64,000 bases of DNA. It comes from a virus. The notes under the pieces were generated by a model. The model worked only from the letters and a program-made list of their open reading frames with translations. It had not been told where the DNA came from and made no database searches. Made by a program: the position numbers and the translations under genes. The stretch covers positions 1-64,000 of the IMG/VR virus record IMGVR_UViG_3300042988_001339; one strand, 5' to 3'. Positions 16,096 through 25,684 of the stretch are shown here, piece after piece (the stretch's first letter is position 1; every line of letters starts with the position of its first letter).

Positions 16096-16605
16096 TCAGG
16101 CGGTGTAGGCGACCCAGCGCATCTGGAGGCGTGCTTCGACGAGGGTCCTGGTGGCGCCCGATGACTGTTCGACGAACACTTCGACGTAGTCGTTGGTCAC
16201 GAATTCGCGTTCGATGACGAAGTTTGTTGCTACGAACGCGGTTGCGGTGCCTGTGACTGACACGTTCAGTGGCACGTAGTTGTAGATCGAGGTGCCGCCG
16301 GTGCCGGAGCTTCCGGCGTTGGCGCGGGTGTTGATGTTCAGGAGGCTGTAGTTCGCCGCCGCCATGATCACCGATGTGGTGATGACATACAGGCCCGGCG
16401 TCTTCACCGTGAGACGAGTCGGGGTCCCCGCAGACCACATCGAGTCCGTGTCCCACCCCAGGCTGGAGAACGTGATGACGGACTTCACGGTGTTCGCGAA
16501 ACTCCCCGACGCCGACGAGATGAACCCCCGCGGCGGGTCGAGAGCGAACGCAAGCTGCGCCGCGGTGACAACGGCACCATCACTGAACGTCGGTGGAGTC
16601 GCCAA
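16096..16605 (-). CDS. tail-tip protein with C1q/TNF-like jelly roll
   Basis: 169 aa from ATG 16605. After a short tail-attachment N-terminus the sequence alternates beta strands with the C1q-like pattern (W..G.P.RLTVKTPGLYVITTSV ... NDYVEVFVEQSSG). Such trimeric jelly-roll domains cap phage tail fibres and bind host surface polymers. Adjacent to the large minor tail protein, it is a candidate receptor-binding protein. Inferred from strand pattern and position. Confidence 0.6.
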   Translation of the reverse strand: MATPPTFSDGAVVTAAQLAFALDPPRGFISSASGSFANTVKSVITFSSLGWDTDSMWSAGTPTRLTVKTPGLYVITTSVIMAAANYSLLNINTRANAGSSGTGGTSIYNYVPLNVSVTGTATAFVATNFVIEREFVTNDYVEVFVEQSSGATRTLVEARLQMRWVAYTA

Positions 16606-16629
16606 CGGTCCTCCTCGATGCGGGGGCGG

Positions 16630-19077
16630 CTAGAACACGGCGATGGTCGTTGACCCGAGAACCCCATAGGTGGCGTCCCCGAGGATCCATGCCTGCGCCG
16701 GTTCGATCGGCACGAGCTGGAACTTCGTTTTCCACACACCGGGGCCGGTTTCGTGGGCGCGGTGCAGGATGTAGAAGTTGTTGGTCATCGTGAAGGCGCG
16801 GGTCCGTCGCTTCACGGCCACCCGGTCCCCGAACTTCAACCCGAGAGCGACCGGCCACAGAGACGGGTTCGCCGCAGGGTTGATCTCGATTTCGGTGACC
16901 CGCAACGCCGGCTGCTTGTACTTGGCCAGCAGGTGGTCCCGGTACCGGGTGACGTCCTGCTCGCGGTCAAGGGTCGTCGCCCGTTGCAGCGACGACCGGA
17001 AGAACGACAGTGCGGACGCGGCGTCGCTAGCGGCACCGGAAGTGATTTCCCCGTACCCCGTGACCTCGATGTCGTTGTACACGAACGACGGGTCGAAGTC
17101 GTACCCGATGCCCCCGCTGTACGGCACTTCCCCGACGGTCGTGTCTTCCCCGAACGTCACTTTCGGTGCCGTCTGAAGCTGGAACGACTCGCGGGTGATG
17201 AGGGTCAGGTCCCCGTCGGGGTGACACACCACGTGCCCGCTCTCCGCGACCGCCACCTCACCGACGATCTCGGCGACGGTGCGGCCTGCGAGCCCCACGG
17301 TGGGGCCCATCACGTCCGCGCCATCCGAGGTGATGGCTTGGGGGCCAAGCCAGTTCGCCCACGCGAGGACCCGGCGGAGACGTTCCCCAGGGAGGTCCCG
17401 GAGGTGGCCGTGCGCGGCGGACGCCGCGTGGTCCGCGATCCGCTGCGCACTGAGTTCCGCCCAGTACCAGGACACCCACGCGACTTGCCCCGAGAACGGT
17501 GGGCCCGTGAACCCGTAGTAGGCGCCCCCCACGAACATCGTGTACGGCAGGTAGGAGGAGCCCCCGAGGAACGCGCCCACGTGCTGCGCGACCTGCACGC
17601 CATCGACGAACAGAGTGGACGTCTTCGTCGTCGACCCGGTCTGCGTCCACACCACGTGATGCCAGTCGTCGTTCGTGTACGACGCACTCGACGTGATCGT
17701 GTAGAAGAACGTGGGGGTCCCGTTGTTGTTGACCTGCCGGGCGAACACCTGCCCCAGCGCATTCACCCCGATCTGCAAGGGCTGCGCCGACGAGGGAGCG
17801 AACGCGTCCGCGATGACCTCCACGGCACCCGGTGGCCCGGCGGCCCGCCGGAACCACAACTCCACGGTCGCCGCGAACCCCGCGGCGAGTGGCACCGCCC
17901 CCGTGATCCGGAACATCGTGTAGTCCGTCGGGGAGTCCGGCGTGAACGACACGCAGGTCCCTCCGTCGACCGACGGTGACCCGGGCGTCCCGAGGGCCGG
18001 GGCCGTCCGGCCGTCCTCGTTGGCCCACTGCGAGGACCGCGTGACAGGCGTCCACGGGGCAGGCCGCGGGACCCGCCCCCCGTTGTCCCCGAACGTGAAC
18101 GTGACTTTCGGGGAGTCCGCGGAGATGTCCTCCGACAGGCAGTCCATGAGTTCCACGCGGGGCAGGACCGCCAACGAGTCGACGCACGTCAACGTGGCCT
18201 TACCGAGGTAGCCGGCGGCTTCCCAGCCGATCGGGTACCGCTCGATGTGCCCGGCGAACAGGGGGTAGATGACCGGGCCCGTCGTGGTGAACGTGGATGC
18301 GGTCGGCCCGAGGTCGATCTGCACGGAGTCAACCCACACCTGCTGGCCGCTCGTGTTGGTGTCGGGGTAGACCTGGATCGTGGACCACACGGCGTCCGCG
18401 GTCCACGTGACCGTGACCCGCTGCCACGTGGAGTTGCTGGTGGGGCTGACGACAGCCGAAGACCCGAGTTGGACGCGCATCCGCGGGACGCCGGTCGCTG
18501 CCCACACGTACAGGGACAGGGTGTACTGCTCCCCGATGGTGAACGGGCCCTGCGATGGCGCGGACACGAGACTGATGGTGTTCGTGCCGCCGTTCGCGGC
18601 GGTCGGCCACGTGATGAGCATCGACCGTGTCCCGGTATGCGCGCGGACCGTTGACGATGCGCGGGTGGGTGGCGTCGACCCTGACGCGACCCATTCCCCG
18701 AGGCCGCCACCTTCGAATGTGGACGTGTCCGTGGACTGCCCCCACTGGGTGGCGTTCGCCGCGTTGAGGAGGTTCCCGGGTGTCGTCGGCCAGGTCGCGG
18801 TACCCATGATCCGCCGGTACGGGAGGAGCCGGTTGCCCGCGCTGTTGAACGGTGACGCGGTGTTCGCGGGGTTCAGTGCTTCGTCGTCGTTGAGGAGCGC
18901 GAGTTCGCATTCCCCGGCCTCGATGGTGTTGAGCTCGTACTGGCCGCCGTACCCGGCGCGGAACCCCAGGACGCGCCCGTTGAGGCTCGACCAGGTGTTG
19001 CTGCCGGCGAGGGTGGTGTTCGGGTCGGCGGAGAACAGGGCATGCCAGCCCTCGATGGGCCAGTTCGCGTTCGGCAT
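16630..19077 (-). CDS. minor tail protein with LamG/concanavalin domain
   Basis: 815 aa from ATG 19077 with AAGGGG upstream. The N-terminal ~130 residues and the C-terminal third resemble tail-tip hub or distal-tail proteins of actinophages. A carbohydrate-binding module-like beta domain (~130-260) and a LamG-type jelly roll (~395-555; VELWFRRA, DDWHHVVWTQTG, SGQVAWVSWYWAELSAQRI) are inserted between them. The insertions probably bind cell-wall glycans. It follows the tape measure gene in transcription order, as usual for tail-tip genes. Confidence 0.75.
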   Translation of the reverse strand: MPNANWPIEGWHALFSADPNTTLAGSNTWSSLNGRVLGFRAGYGGQYELNTIEAGECELALLNDDEALNPANTASPFNSAGNRLLPYRRIMGTATWPTTPGNLLNAANATQWGQSTDTSTFEGGGLGEWVASGSTPPTRASSTVRAHTGTRSMLITWPTAANGGTNTISLVSAPSQGPFTIGEQYTLSLYVWAATGVPRMRVQLGSSAVVSPTSNSTWQRVTVTWTADAVWSTIQVYPDTNTSGQQVWVDSVQIDLGPTASTFTTTGPVIYPLFAGHIERYPIGWEAAGYLGKATLTCVDSLAVLPRVELMDCLSEDISADSPKVTFTFGDNGGRVPRPAPWTPVTRSSQWANEDGRTAPALGTPGSPSVDGGTCVSFTPDSPTDYTMFRITGAVPLAAGFAATVELWFRRAAGPPGAVEVIADAFAPSSAQPLQIGVNALGQVFARQVNNNGTPTFFYTITSSASYTNDDWHHVVWTQTGSTTKTSTLFVDGVQVAQHVGAFLGGSSYLPYTMFVGGAYYGFTGPPFSGQVAWVSWYWAELSAQRIADHAASAAHGHLRDLPGERLRRVLAWANWLGPQAITSDGADVMGPTVGLAGRTVAEIVGEVAVAESGHVVCHPDGDLTLITRESFQLQTAPKVTFGEDTTVGEVPYSGGIGYDFDPSFVYNDIEVTGYGEITSGAASDAASALSFFRSSLQRATTLDREQDVTRYRDHLLAKYKQPALRVTEIEINPAANPSLWPVALGLKFGDRVAVKRRTRAFTMTNNFYILHRAHETGPGVWKTKFQLVPIEPAQAWILGDATYGVLGSTTIAVF

Positions 19078-19108
19078 GCCCCGCCCCTTCCTCTTTGTCG
19101 GTGCTTGG

Positions 19109-22100
19109 TCAGGCGGGGGTCTTCGCGGACAGCCCGTTCGTCCCGTTGCGTTGCTCCCGCCGCAGGCTCCGGGTCTGCACGTTCCGTTGGATCTCCCGGC
19201 CGTCGAGGTGCACGACGACCGTCACGGTCTCCGCACCGGACGTCCCGCCCTGGGTCATCACCGCGGCCTGCCCCGGGGTCATCCCCCGGACCGCGGACCG
19301 CCCGCCCCGGGGGGTCGCCGCAGCGACCATCCCGTTGACCGCGGCGACCGCTGTCCCGGTGTGCCGCAGGACACCAGCCGCGACCCCCTCGGGGATCATC
19401 CGGCCAACCTCGTCGGCCATCACCCCGGACGGCGACTTGATCCGCAGCGCCCGCTTCACGGCGATCACCAGGGACTTCGCGAGAGCCGCCATCTCCCGGG
19501 CAAGGTTCGCCCGCTGAGACTGGAGACCCTTCAGGATGCCCTGCGCGGCCTGGATCCCCGAGTTGTACATCTCCCCGGCCCACCCAGCACCGAGGCGGCC
19601 CGCGCCCGTCGCCAGCGAAGCGGCCTGCTTGTTGATGTTCTTCAGGACCCCGCCGTCCGCGTTCCGCAGCGACCCGACGAGATCCCCGGCCTGCTCGACA
19701 CCCGCCGCCGCGAACTGCGACAGGATCGTCTTCGACACGCCCCGCTTCTTCAACGCATTGAGGTTCCGGCGGAACGCCGCGAGTTGCTTCGCCCTGTCCT
19801 CCAGCACCTTCGCGTAATCCGACGCGAGGTTCCCCGTCCCTCCGGGCTGCCCCTTCTCCGGGATCGCCCCGATCAGGGACGCCGCACCCCCGTAGTTCGC
19901 GGCAGCCGTCGACTGCGCGTACTGGGCCCGGGCCTGCCCAAGTGCCTGCACCCGCGCCTGCTGCGCCTGGATCCGCGCGTCGATCGCCTTCAACGCATTG
20001 AACTTCGGAAGGTAGCTGGATGCGATGTCCTGCACCCGGGTCCGGGTCGCCGTCGACACCCTCATCGACGCGATCCGATTCGAGAACGCCCGCAGGTAGC
20101 GGAACACGACAGGTGCCTGCTGCTCCATGCCCCGCTGGATGCCCGTGAAGATGGACGTCCCGAGGCGGGCCATCCGCCGCGACGGAGACCGAATCTCCAG
20201 CACCTTCGCGGTCGTCGCAGGAATCAGACCAGCCATCGCCGCAGCAGCCGACGTCAGGGACGACTTGCCGGCGCCCATGCCGGACGCGAGGCCCGCCGCG
20301 GCGGACGCCCCGAGGCCCTGCATGTCGCCGACGCCGCCGCCCTTCGCCATGACCGCGGAAGCACCGGTCCGGTACACGGCGGACCCACGCGGGAGGTCCA
20401 CGAGTTCTGGGCCGTGCTCACCGACCCAGGACGGGCCACCCCGCCAGTGCTGCGTGCCCGTCGCGTTGTACCCGTACTGGCGGGACGATCCCGCTTTCCC
20501 AACCGTGCCAACGGATCGCACGTTGATGGTGACGGTCTTGCCCTTGATGGCGTCGATGTTCGCCTGGATGTCCCGGGCGCTGTCCCGCGCGGCGGTCGCG
20601 GCGTCCCGCATGCTCGCGGCGAGGTTCTTGTCGAACACCCCGACTGCGCCCGCGACGCCATCGAGCATCGACGCGACGACCCCCAGGAGGCGCCGCAGGA
20701 TGCCCCCGACGGTGCTGGCGACGACCTCGAACGTCTTGTCGATGACCCGGACGACCCCGAGGAACAGGCGGATCCCCGCGCCCATCGCGGCGAGCTCGGC
20801 GCCGAGGAACTGCCCGAAGGCCTTCACGAGAGGCTTCGCGCCCTCCCATGCGGCTGCGATCGTGGGCCCGATCTCATCCCACGTCGCCTTCATCTCGGGC
20901 CACACCTGATCCCACTGGGATTTGATCAGCCCCATGGTGGAGGAGAACCCCTCCTTGAACGCGGACCAGTTCTCCTTCGACGCCTGAACGATCCGCTGGA
21001 CCGTCGGGTCCTGCTCGACCTTCGCCCACGTCTGCTTCCACCAGCCGCCCGCGTCACCGAGTTTCGCCTTCACGGTGTCCCAGTTGTTCGCGAGGAGAGT
21101 GAACGCGCCGATCGCTATGGCGATGGGGTTGCCGGTCGCGACACCGATAGCGAGACCGAGCGCAGCGAACGCGTCAGCGAACTGCTTGACCTTCTCACGG
21201 TTGTCGGCCATCCACGTCACGGCATCCTTGACGACCCGGATCTTGTCGCCGACGAACGCGAGGGCGTCCCCGGCAGTCTTCAGGCCGTTCGTGATGTCCT
21301 GCGCGGACTTGGAGTCCGCCCACTTCTTGAACTTGTCCGCGAGCCGCCCGACCGCCTCACCGGCCTTCTTGAACCGGTCCGCGATGTCCCCACGGTTCGC
21401 GAGATCCCCGAGGGCTTCCACGGCCCGCTCCACCGCCGGGGCGGCAGCCTTGAACGCGTCAGCGGCACCCTTCGCGGTGTCCCGGATGAGCTTGATACCG
21501 GGAGCACTGTTCACCCACTTGCCGAGGGCGAGACCGGTGGTGTTCGACGTCCGCGCGATGCTGTCGATGCTGGCGGCGATCGCCGGCATGTTGAGACGGC
21601 TGAAGTCGAGACCGACCTGACGGAACCCCCGGGACCCGATCTCCTCCGCGCGTTTCTGTGCCCGCTCGAAGGCCTTCGCGACGGGCTCAAGGTCTTCGGT
21701 GATGCCCTTCGCGACAGACTTCACCGTCGAAGAGATCAGTTTGAAGCCGCCGATGAGGGACGGGACGAACGCGACGAGCGGCCCGAGGGAAGCGATCCCC
21801 TTCGCCAACGCCACGATCTTCGTTGCGGCGATGCCCGCACTCATCGCGAGGAGACCCACCGACGACGCAGCGATCCCGATGTACGGCAACGCTGTCTTGA
21901 GTGCGCTCGTGATCTGCCCCAGCGCGGCGCCCCCGACCCGACCGAGGAGCCTGTACCCCGCGACGTGCGCGTTGATGAGGCCCCGCACAGGCCCCATCCG
22001 GGCATACGCGGTCTTCATCTGCGTGGACGTCTTCTCCGCGAACTCCCGCGCGGCCTGCGCGACAGTCCCCTTGAGGCCCGCACGCATCTGCGTCGCCACA

Positions 22101-22309
22101 GCGGGCGCGATGTTCCGGCCGATCGCCTCACCGGTCTGAGCGCCGACCTTCTTCCCCTCGGCCTCCATGCGCCTGCCGCCCGCGTTGACCTCGTCCGCGG
22201 CGCCCTTCATCGCGGCAGCGGTCGCGGCCCGGAACTTCGCGAGCTCCGCGTAGGCGTCACGAGCGTTCGCCTTGATCTGGAGCACGACGGGCGGCAGGTA
22301 GTTGCTCAC
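19109..22309 (-). CDS. tape measure protein
   Basis: 1066 aa, the longest tail gene. Ala/Lys/Gly-rich and mostly helical, with a hydrophobic stretch at ~155-200 (SVGLLAMSAGIAATKIVAL), a Trp-rich helical middle, and a C-terminal region with KSLVIAVKRALRIKSPSGVM, typical of tape measure proteins. It sets tail length; at about 1.5 angstrom per residue this predicts a tail of roughly 160 nm. GTG start at 22309. It follows the chaperone pair and a gp10-like gene. Confidence 0.9.
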   Translation of the reverse strand: MSNYLPPVVLQIKANARDAYAELAKFRAATAAAMKGAADEVNAGGRRMEAEGKKVGAQTGEAIGRNIAPAVATQMRAGLKGTVAQAAREFAEKTSTQMKTAYARMGPVRGLINAHVAGYRLLGRVGGAALGQITSALKTALPYIGIAASSVGLLAMSAGIAATKIVALAKGIASLGPLVAFVPSLIGGFKLISSTVKSVAKGITEDLEPVAKAFERAQKRAEEIGSRGFRQVGLDFSRLNMPAIAASIDSIARTSNTTGLALGKWVNSAPGIKLIRDTAKGAADAFKAAAPAVERAVEALGDLANRGDIADRFKKAGEAVGRLADKFKKWADSKSAQDITNGLKTAGDALAFVGDKIRVVKDAVTWMADNREKVKQFADAFAALGLAIGVATGNPIAIAIGAFTLLANNWDTVKAKLGDAGGWWKQTWAKVEQDPTVQRIVQASKENWSAFKEGFSSTMGLIKSQWDQVWPEMKATWDEIGPTIAAAWEGAKPLVKAFGQFLGAELAAMGAGIRLFLGVVRVIDKTFEVVASTVGGILRRLLGVVASMLDGVAGAVGVFDKNLAASMRDAATAARDSARDIQANIDAIKGKTVTINVRSVGTVGKAGSSRQYGYNATGTQHWRGGPSWVGEHGPELVDLPRGSAVYRTGASAVMAKGGGVGDMQGLGASAAAGLASGMGAGKSSLTSAAAAMAGLIPATTAKVLEIRSPSRRMARLGTSIFTGIQRGMEQQAPVVFRYLRAFSNRIASMRVSTATRTRVQDIASSYLPKFNALKAIDARIQAQQARVQALGQARAQYAQSTAAANYGGAASLIGAIPEKGQPGGTGNLASDYAKVLEDRAKQLAAFRRNLNALKKRGVSKTILSQFAAAGVEQAGDLVGSLRNADGGVLKNINKQAASLATGAGRLGAGWAGEMYNSGIQAAQGILKGLQSQRANLAREMAALAKSLVIAVKRALRIKSPSGVMADEVGRMIPEGVAAGVLRHTGTAVAAVNGMVAAATPRGGRSAVRGMTPGQAAVMTQGGTSGAETVTVVVHLDGREIQRNVQTRSLRREQRNGTNGLSAKTPA

Positions 22310-22375
22310 GGCGCGGCCCCTCCCGGGTGTCAGTTCGTGGCGCCCAGGACGGGCAGGCAGAGGGGGTGTGCGTGG

Positions 22376-22822
22376 CTACCTGGCGACGGCCCGGGCCCAC
22401 CGCTTCACGGCGACCGCCTGGAGCCGCTTGTGGGAGTCGTCCGCTGCGGGCTTGAGGTAGGGGAACGGGCGGGTCCGCTGGTGCCCCCGGCCGCCCCCAC
22501 CGCCGGGGTAACCGAGTTCGATGCGGCGCCCGTAGACGGTGGTCGGGCCCGTCTCGCCCTCCCACGACGCGACCCCGGCGCGTCGGGCGGGGGTCGACCT
22601 GATGGACCGCCGCAGGTTGCCCGTCACGATGTTCGGCTTGTTGCCGCCGACGTGCGGGTACCCCGGAGGGTGCGACCCCTCGAAGTTGCCTTTCGCGGCC
22701 CGCTCCACGACCGCCAGGCCCTCAGCGACAATCCCGCGGCCCGCGCCGTCGATACGGCGTTGCATCGCCGCGACCGCCCGGGAGAACGCCTCCAGGCCTT
22801 CGACCTCACCCCGGAACCGCAC
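22376..22822 (-). CDS. HK97 gp10-like tail component
   Basis: 148 aa. The pattern GLEAFSRAVAAMQRRID ... VTGNLRRSIRS ... PFPYLKPAADDSHKR is that of the HK97 gp10 / tail-completion family, which joins head to tail. The usual place of this gene is between connector and tail tube. Here it lies between the chaperones and the tape measure, which is unusual. Confidence 0.7.
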   Translation of the reverse strand: MRFRGEVEGLEAFSRAVAAMQRRIDGAGRGIVAEGLAVVERAAKGNFEGSHPPGYPHVGGNKPNIVTGNLRRSIRSTPARRAGVASWEGETGPTTVYGRRIELGYPGGGGGRGHQRTRPFPYLKPAADDSHKRLQAVAVKRWARAVAR

Positions 22823-22840
22823 GCCGACCTCCCCCGGGGG

Positions 22841-23090
22841 CTACTTGCTGGCGTCCTGTGCTTTGCGGCGTCCCCGCTCGACAACGGCGTCAATCTCCAG
22901 GAGCCAGCGGATGACCCGGGGGTCCTCATCGAGGTACGCGTTGTGCGTGTACCCGGGGAACGCCGCGAGGAACTGGTACTCCGTCCACCACGCGTGGGTG
23001 ACGGGGTCGAGGCGGGACGCGTTGATGGTGCCGTCTGCCCCCAGCGCGTCCTTCAGGCGCCGGAGGCCCCAGTAGGGGACGTGCGGTCCT
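22841..23090 (-). CDS. tail assembly chaperone, frameshifted extension (GT-type)
   Basis: The -1 frame relative to the upstream chaperone carries a coding-quality sequence with no start codon of its own: HVPYWGLRRLKDALGADGTI, then VTHAWWTEYQFLAAFPGYTH and VIRWLLEIDAVVERGRRKAQ, stopping at 22841-22843. It overlaps the end of the 23053-23610 gene. This is the classical long chaperone made by programmed -1 frameshifting. A candidate slip site is GTCCCCT near 23075-23081. The N-terminal limit is approximate. Confidence 0.7.
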
Positions 23091-23610
23091 CGATGCCGTC
23101 GACCGTGTACGGGTCGATGACGTGCGGGCCGGGCGCCGGGAGCGCGGCCACGGGGGTGGACTCACCAGGCGCCGGGACCACCACGGGCGGTTCCGGGGCA
23201 GGGGCGGGTTCCATGCCGGGCGACCCGAGGAGTGCGGCGCCGATGTCCTTCGTTGCTTCCTGGAGGGCGTCGTACAGGTGCGGGGGGAGGTCCATCATGG
23301 CGTCCGCGTTGGCGGGGATCGGCTGGTCGATCGTCCACGACAGGAGGCACGCGGCGACGACCCGGTCACCCAACGACATGAACGTGTCGGCTTCCCGTTG
23401 GGTGAACGCCAGTTCCGGGTCAGCGATGAGCCCTTCGATGGTGTCGTCGTCCGACGCGATGATCTGCGCGAACCGCTGCGGGTTCATCTGCATCATGAGG
23501 GTCCGGACGGGGCGGCGGTGCCGTTCGGTGATCTCGTGGACCTCGCGGAGCGTCGCGTGGGCGGGCGGGTCCGAGGGGTTCCATCCGGGGATGGTGACGA
23601 CGGTCGGCAT
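23053..23610 (-). CDS. tail assembly chaperone (short, G-type)
   Basis: 185 aa from ATG 23610, directly downstream of the tail-tube gene. Helical core (HEITERHRRPVRTLMMQMNP, RFAQIIASDDDTIEGLIADP) followed by a Pro/Ala-rich tail. Position and the overlapping -1 frame identify it as the short form of the chaperone pair that coats the tape measure before tail-tube polymerisation. Confidence 0.75.
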   Translation of the reverse strand: MPTVVTIPGWNPSDPPAHATLREVHEITERHRRPVRTLMMQMNPQRFAQIIASDDDTIEGLIADPELAFTQREADTFMSLGDRVVAACLLSWTIDQPIPANADAMMDLPPHLYDALQEATKDIGAALLGSPGMEPAPAPEPPVVVPAPGESTPVAALPAPGPHVIDPYTVDGIEDRTSPTGASGA

Positions 23611-23709
23611 GGGGGTGTCCGTTCCTGTTGGGGGCTAACGGTTCTCGTGCGGGTGGTGCTGTGGTGCACGGGTGGGGTGCCGGGCCACGGCACCCCACCC
23701 GGCGTCCTG

Positions 23710-24690
23710 CTACAGGGGGGTCGAGGCGGTGTTCGCGAGGATGAACCGCATCGGGGACTGCCCACCACCCACGGCGTCCGTGGAGTTCGCGAGGGCCTCC
23801 CACTTCGCCTCGATCTCCAGGAACTTCCCGGCCGCACCGTTGATCGATGCCTCGTCGTAGGCGACGACGGACATCTGCCACCGCGCGTAGTGGGTGGCGT
23901 CCCCGACGGGGTTGACCTGGACCAGCAGCACGGGCTGCGTGTTCACGAGGTAGTTCTGGAGGTCGAGGGGGGCGCCGGTGTGGCCCTGGTAGACGCCGGT
24001 CAGTTCGCCGGTGACGGTGATGGGGCCGACGAAGATGGCGTAGGGGGCCTGGGTGCCGTCGGCGGTGTGGATCGGTTGCGTCTCCCGCTTCACCGTGATC
24101 TTCACGGAGGAGTAGACGAGCGCCGCCGACCCACCGAGGGTGACCGTCGTGTTCCAGCCCGCCCACGGACGCAGCGTCGTCGGCGTGTTCGTCGGGACCG
24201 ACCCCAGCTTGACCGCGGGCATCCCCATCCACTGGTAGGAGCCCGTGGGGGCACCCTCCGCGGGGATATCGAACTCGCCCTGGACGAGCTGTGAGGCGGC
24301 CATCTGCCAGCACTCGGACCCGTTGTAGAGGAACAGGGTGTACGACGGGGGCTGCGCGTCACCGGTGTTCTTCAGGCTGAACGCGTGGGACCAGGGGTCC
24401 GCGCTGCCCGTGACGGTGTCGACGCCCCCCAGCAGGTTCCGGACGTGCGTCACGAGCGAGTCGAGGTAGAAGTACGCCTTGTAGTCGATCGTGTCGTGGC
24501 GGACACCCTGCACCTGCTGGAACGTCGCCGCCATGCTCCCCCGCATGGCGTCGTCCTTGAGCATCGTCTGGACCGGGGTCCACTTCGGGTCGAGGACAGG
24601 CACCCAGATGGTGGGGGCGGCCTCTGCGGTGCCGGGGACGGTCTCTCGCGCGAGCCCGACCCACGTCAGATTGCTGGGGAACACGGCCAT
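23710..24690 (-). CDS. major tail tube protein
   Basis: 326 aa from ATG 24690. The opening (LTWVGLARETVPGTAEAAP) and later strands (SSVKITVKRETQ, FVGPITVTGELTG, ARWQMSVVAYDE) match the tail-tube family of long-tailed phages, which polymerises into the DNA conduit. It precedes the chaperones and tape measure as expected. No sheath gene is nearby, supporting a siphovirus. Confidence 0.8.
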   Translation of the reverse strand: MAVFPSNLTWVGLARETVPGTAEAAPTIWVPVLDPKWTPVQTMLKDDAMRGSMAATFQQVQGVRHDTIDYKAYFYLDSLVTHVRNLLGGVDTVTGSADPWSHAFSLKNTGDAQPPSYTLFLYNGSECWQMAASQLVQGEFDIPAEGAPTGSYQWMGMPAVKLGSVPTNTPTTLRPWAGWNTTVTLGGSAALVYSSVKITVKRETQPIHTADGTQAPYAIFVGPITVTGELTGVYQGHTGAPLDLQNYLVNTQPVLLVQVNPVGDATHYARWQMSVVAYDEASINGAAGKFLEIEAKWEALANSTDAVGGGQSPMRFILANTASTPL

Positions 24691-24741
24691 TGCTGTCTCC
24701 TACGGAGGGTGCGGGTTTCGGGCTGCGGGGGTGCTAGTGGG

Positions 24742-25101
24742 TCAGGCGGCGTCGGGCGCGGGCGGGGTGTCGCTGGCCGCATCAGCGGTGGGGCGCCGGC
24801 GGGTCGACCGCGGGACCTGCGCGGGCACCGGGGCGGCCTCCACGGGCTCACTCGCGTCGTCCGCGGCGTCGGCGGTGGTGTCCTCGGCTGCGGGCGCGGC
24901 GCGGTGCGTGCTGCCCGCCAGGAACGCGTGGAAGAACGGCAGCGGCTCGTCGGTGACGAGGACGTCCCCGGGGCGCAGGACGACCGTCGATCCCAGGTCG
25001 GCGGGCACGTCGTCGCCGTCGCGGACGACCCGGACGCCGGGGCCGTGCGACAGGTCGGAGAACACGCGCTCTTCGGTGTCGGTGTACGGGTACTCAGGCA
25101 T
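24742..25101 (-). CDS. hypothetical structural-region protein, 119 aa
   Basis: ATG at 25101. A folded N-terminal half (~1-65; RVVRDGDDVPADLGSTVVLR) and a disordered Ala/Pro/Asp tail. Between tail terminator and tail tube. No family recognised. Confidence 0.6.
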   Translation of the reverse strand: MPEYPYTDTEERVFSDLSHGPGVRVVRDGDDVPADLGSTVVLRPGDVLVTDEPLPFFHAFLAGSTHRAAPAAEDTTADAADDASEPVEAAPVPAQVPRSTRRRPTADAASDTPPAPDAA

Positions 25102-25174
25102 GGCAGAGGAACCGCCCTCTCGCGGTAGACGGGTCTGGGGAATGTGCAGGGTCGGCGGGAACCCCGCCGGAAAC

Positions 25175-25684
25175 TCAGGTGGTGACCATCTCCGTCACCT
25201 CGAACTCCAGAGCGGCCCACACCACGACCTGCCCCGAATCCTCATGCGGCGCATCGACCTGCACCCGGACGTCCTGCTCACCCTCACCGGCCTGCCAGAT
25301 CGGCCCCGACGACCCGCACCCGAACGTCCGGTCACCCCGGATCCGCTCCACCAGGTCATCGATCAGGCCGTCGAACGCGTCAGTCCACCCGTCGGTCACG
25401 TTGTCCGGGCCGTGGTCGGTGTACCGCCACCGGAAGAACACGACCAGCGCGCACTGGTAGTCGACCCTCTTGATGCCACCGTGCTCCCCGCCCATCGCGA
25501 CCCGCGACTCCACGCGGTCGTTGAGGTGCACGTAGGACCCGGCGCCCCACCCGGAGTCGACACCGATCGCCCAGTCCGTGTCGACGATCGTCACCGGGAG
25601 CCCCCGGTACACCGTCGACAGGCCCGGGATGGCGGGCGGCGCCAGGTACGCGGCGATCGCTGCACGGACCCCCTTGGAGCCCAT
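25175..25684 (-). CDS. tail terminator-like protein
   Basis: 169 aa. An N-terminal helix (GVRAAIAAYLAPPAIPGL) and an alpha/beta body with RVDYQCALVVFFRWR and a C-terminal strand VVVWAALEFEVTEM resemble tail-terminator (gpU-like) proteins. These end tail polymerisation and dock to the connector. Its position between the connector and tail tube supports this. Confidence 0.6.
   Translation of the reverse strand: MGSKGVRAAIAAYLAPPAIPGLSTVYRGLPVTIVDTDWAIGVDSGWGAGSYVHLNDRVESRVAMGGEHGGIKRVDYQCALVVFFRWRYTDHGPDNVTDGWTDAFDGLIDDLVERIRGDRTFGCGSSGPIWQAGEGEQDVRVQVDAPHEDSGQVVVWAALEFEVTEMVTT

Noticed and set aside
18380-23638. 1752-codon plus-strand open frame across the tail genes
   Set aside because: It shadows the minor tail, tape measure and chaperone genes; low-complexity Arg/Pro/Val-rich translation, no RBS, no domain.
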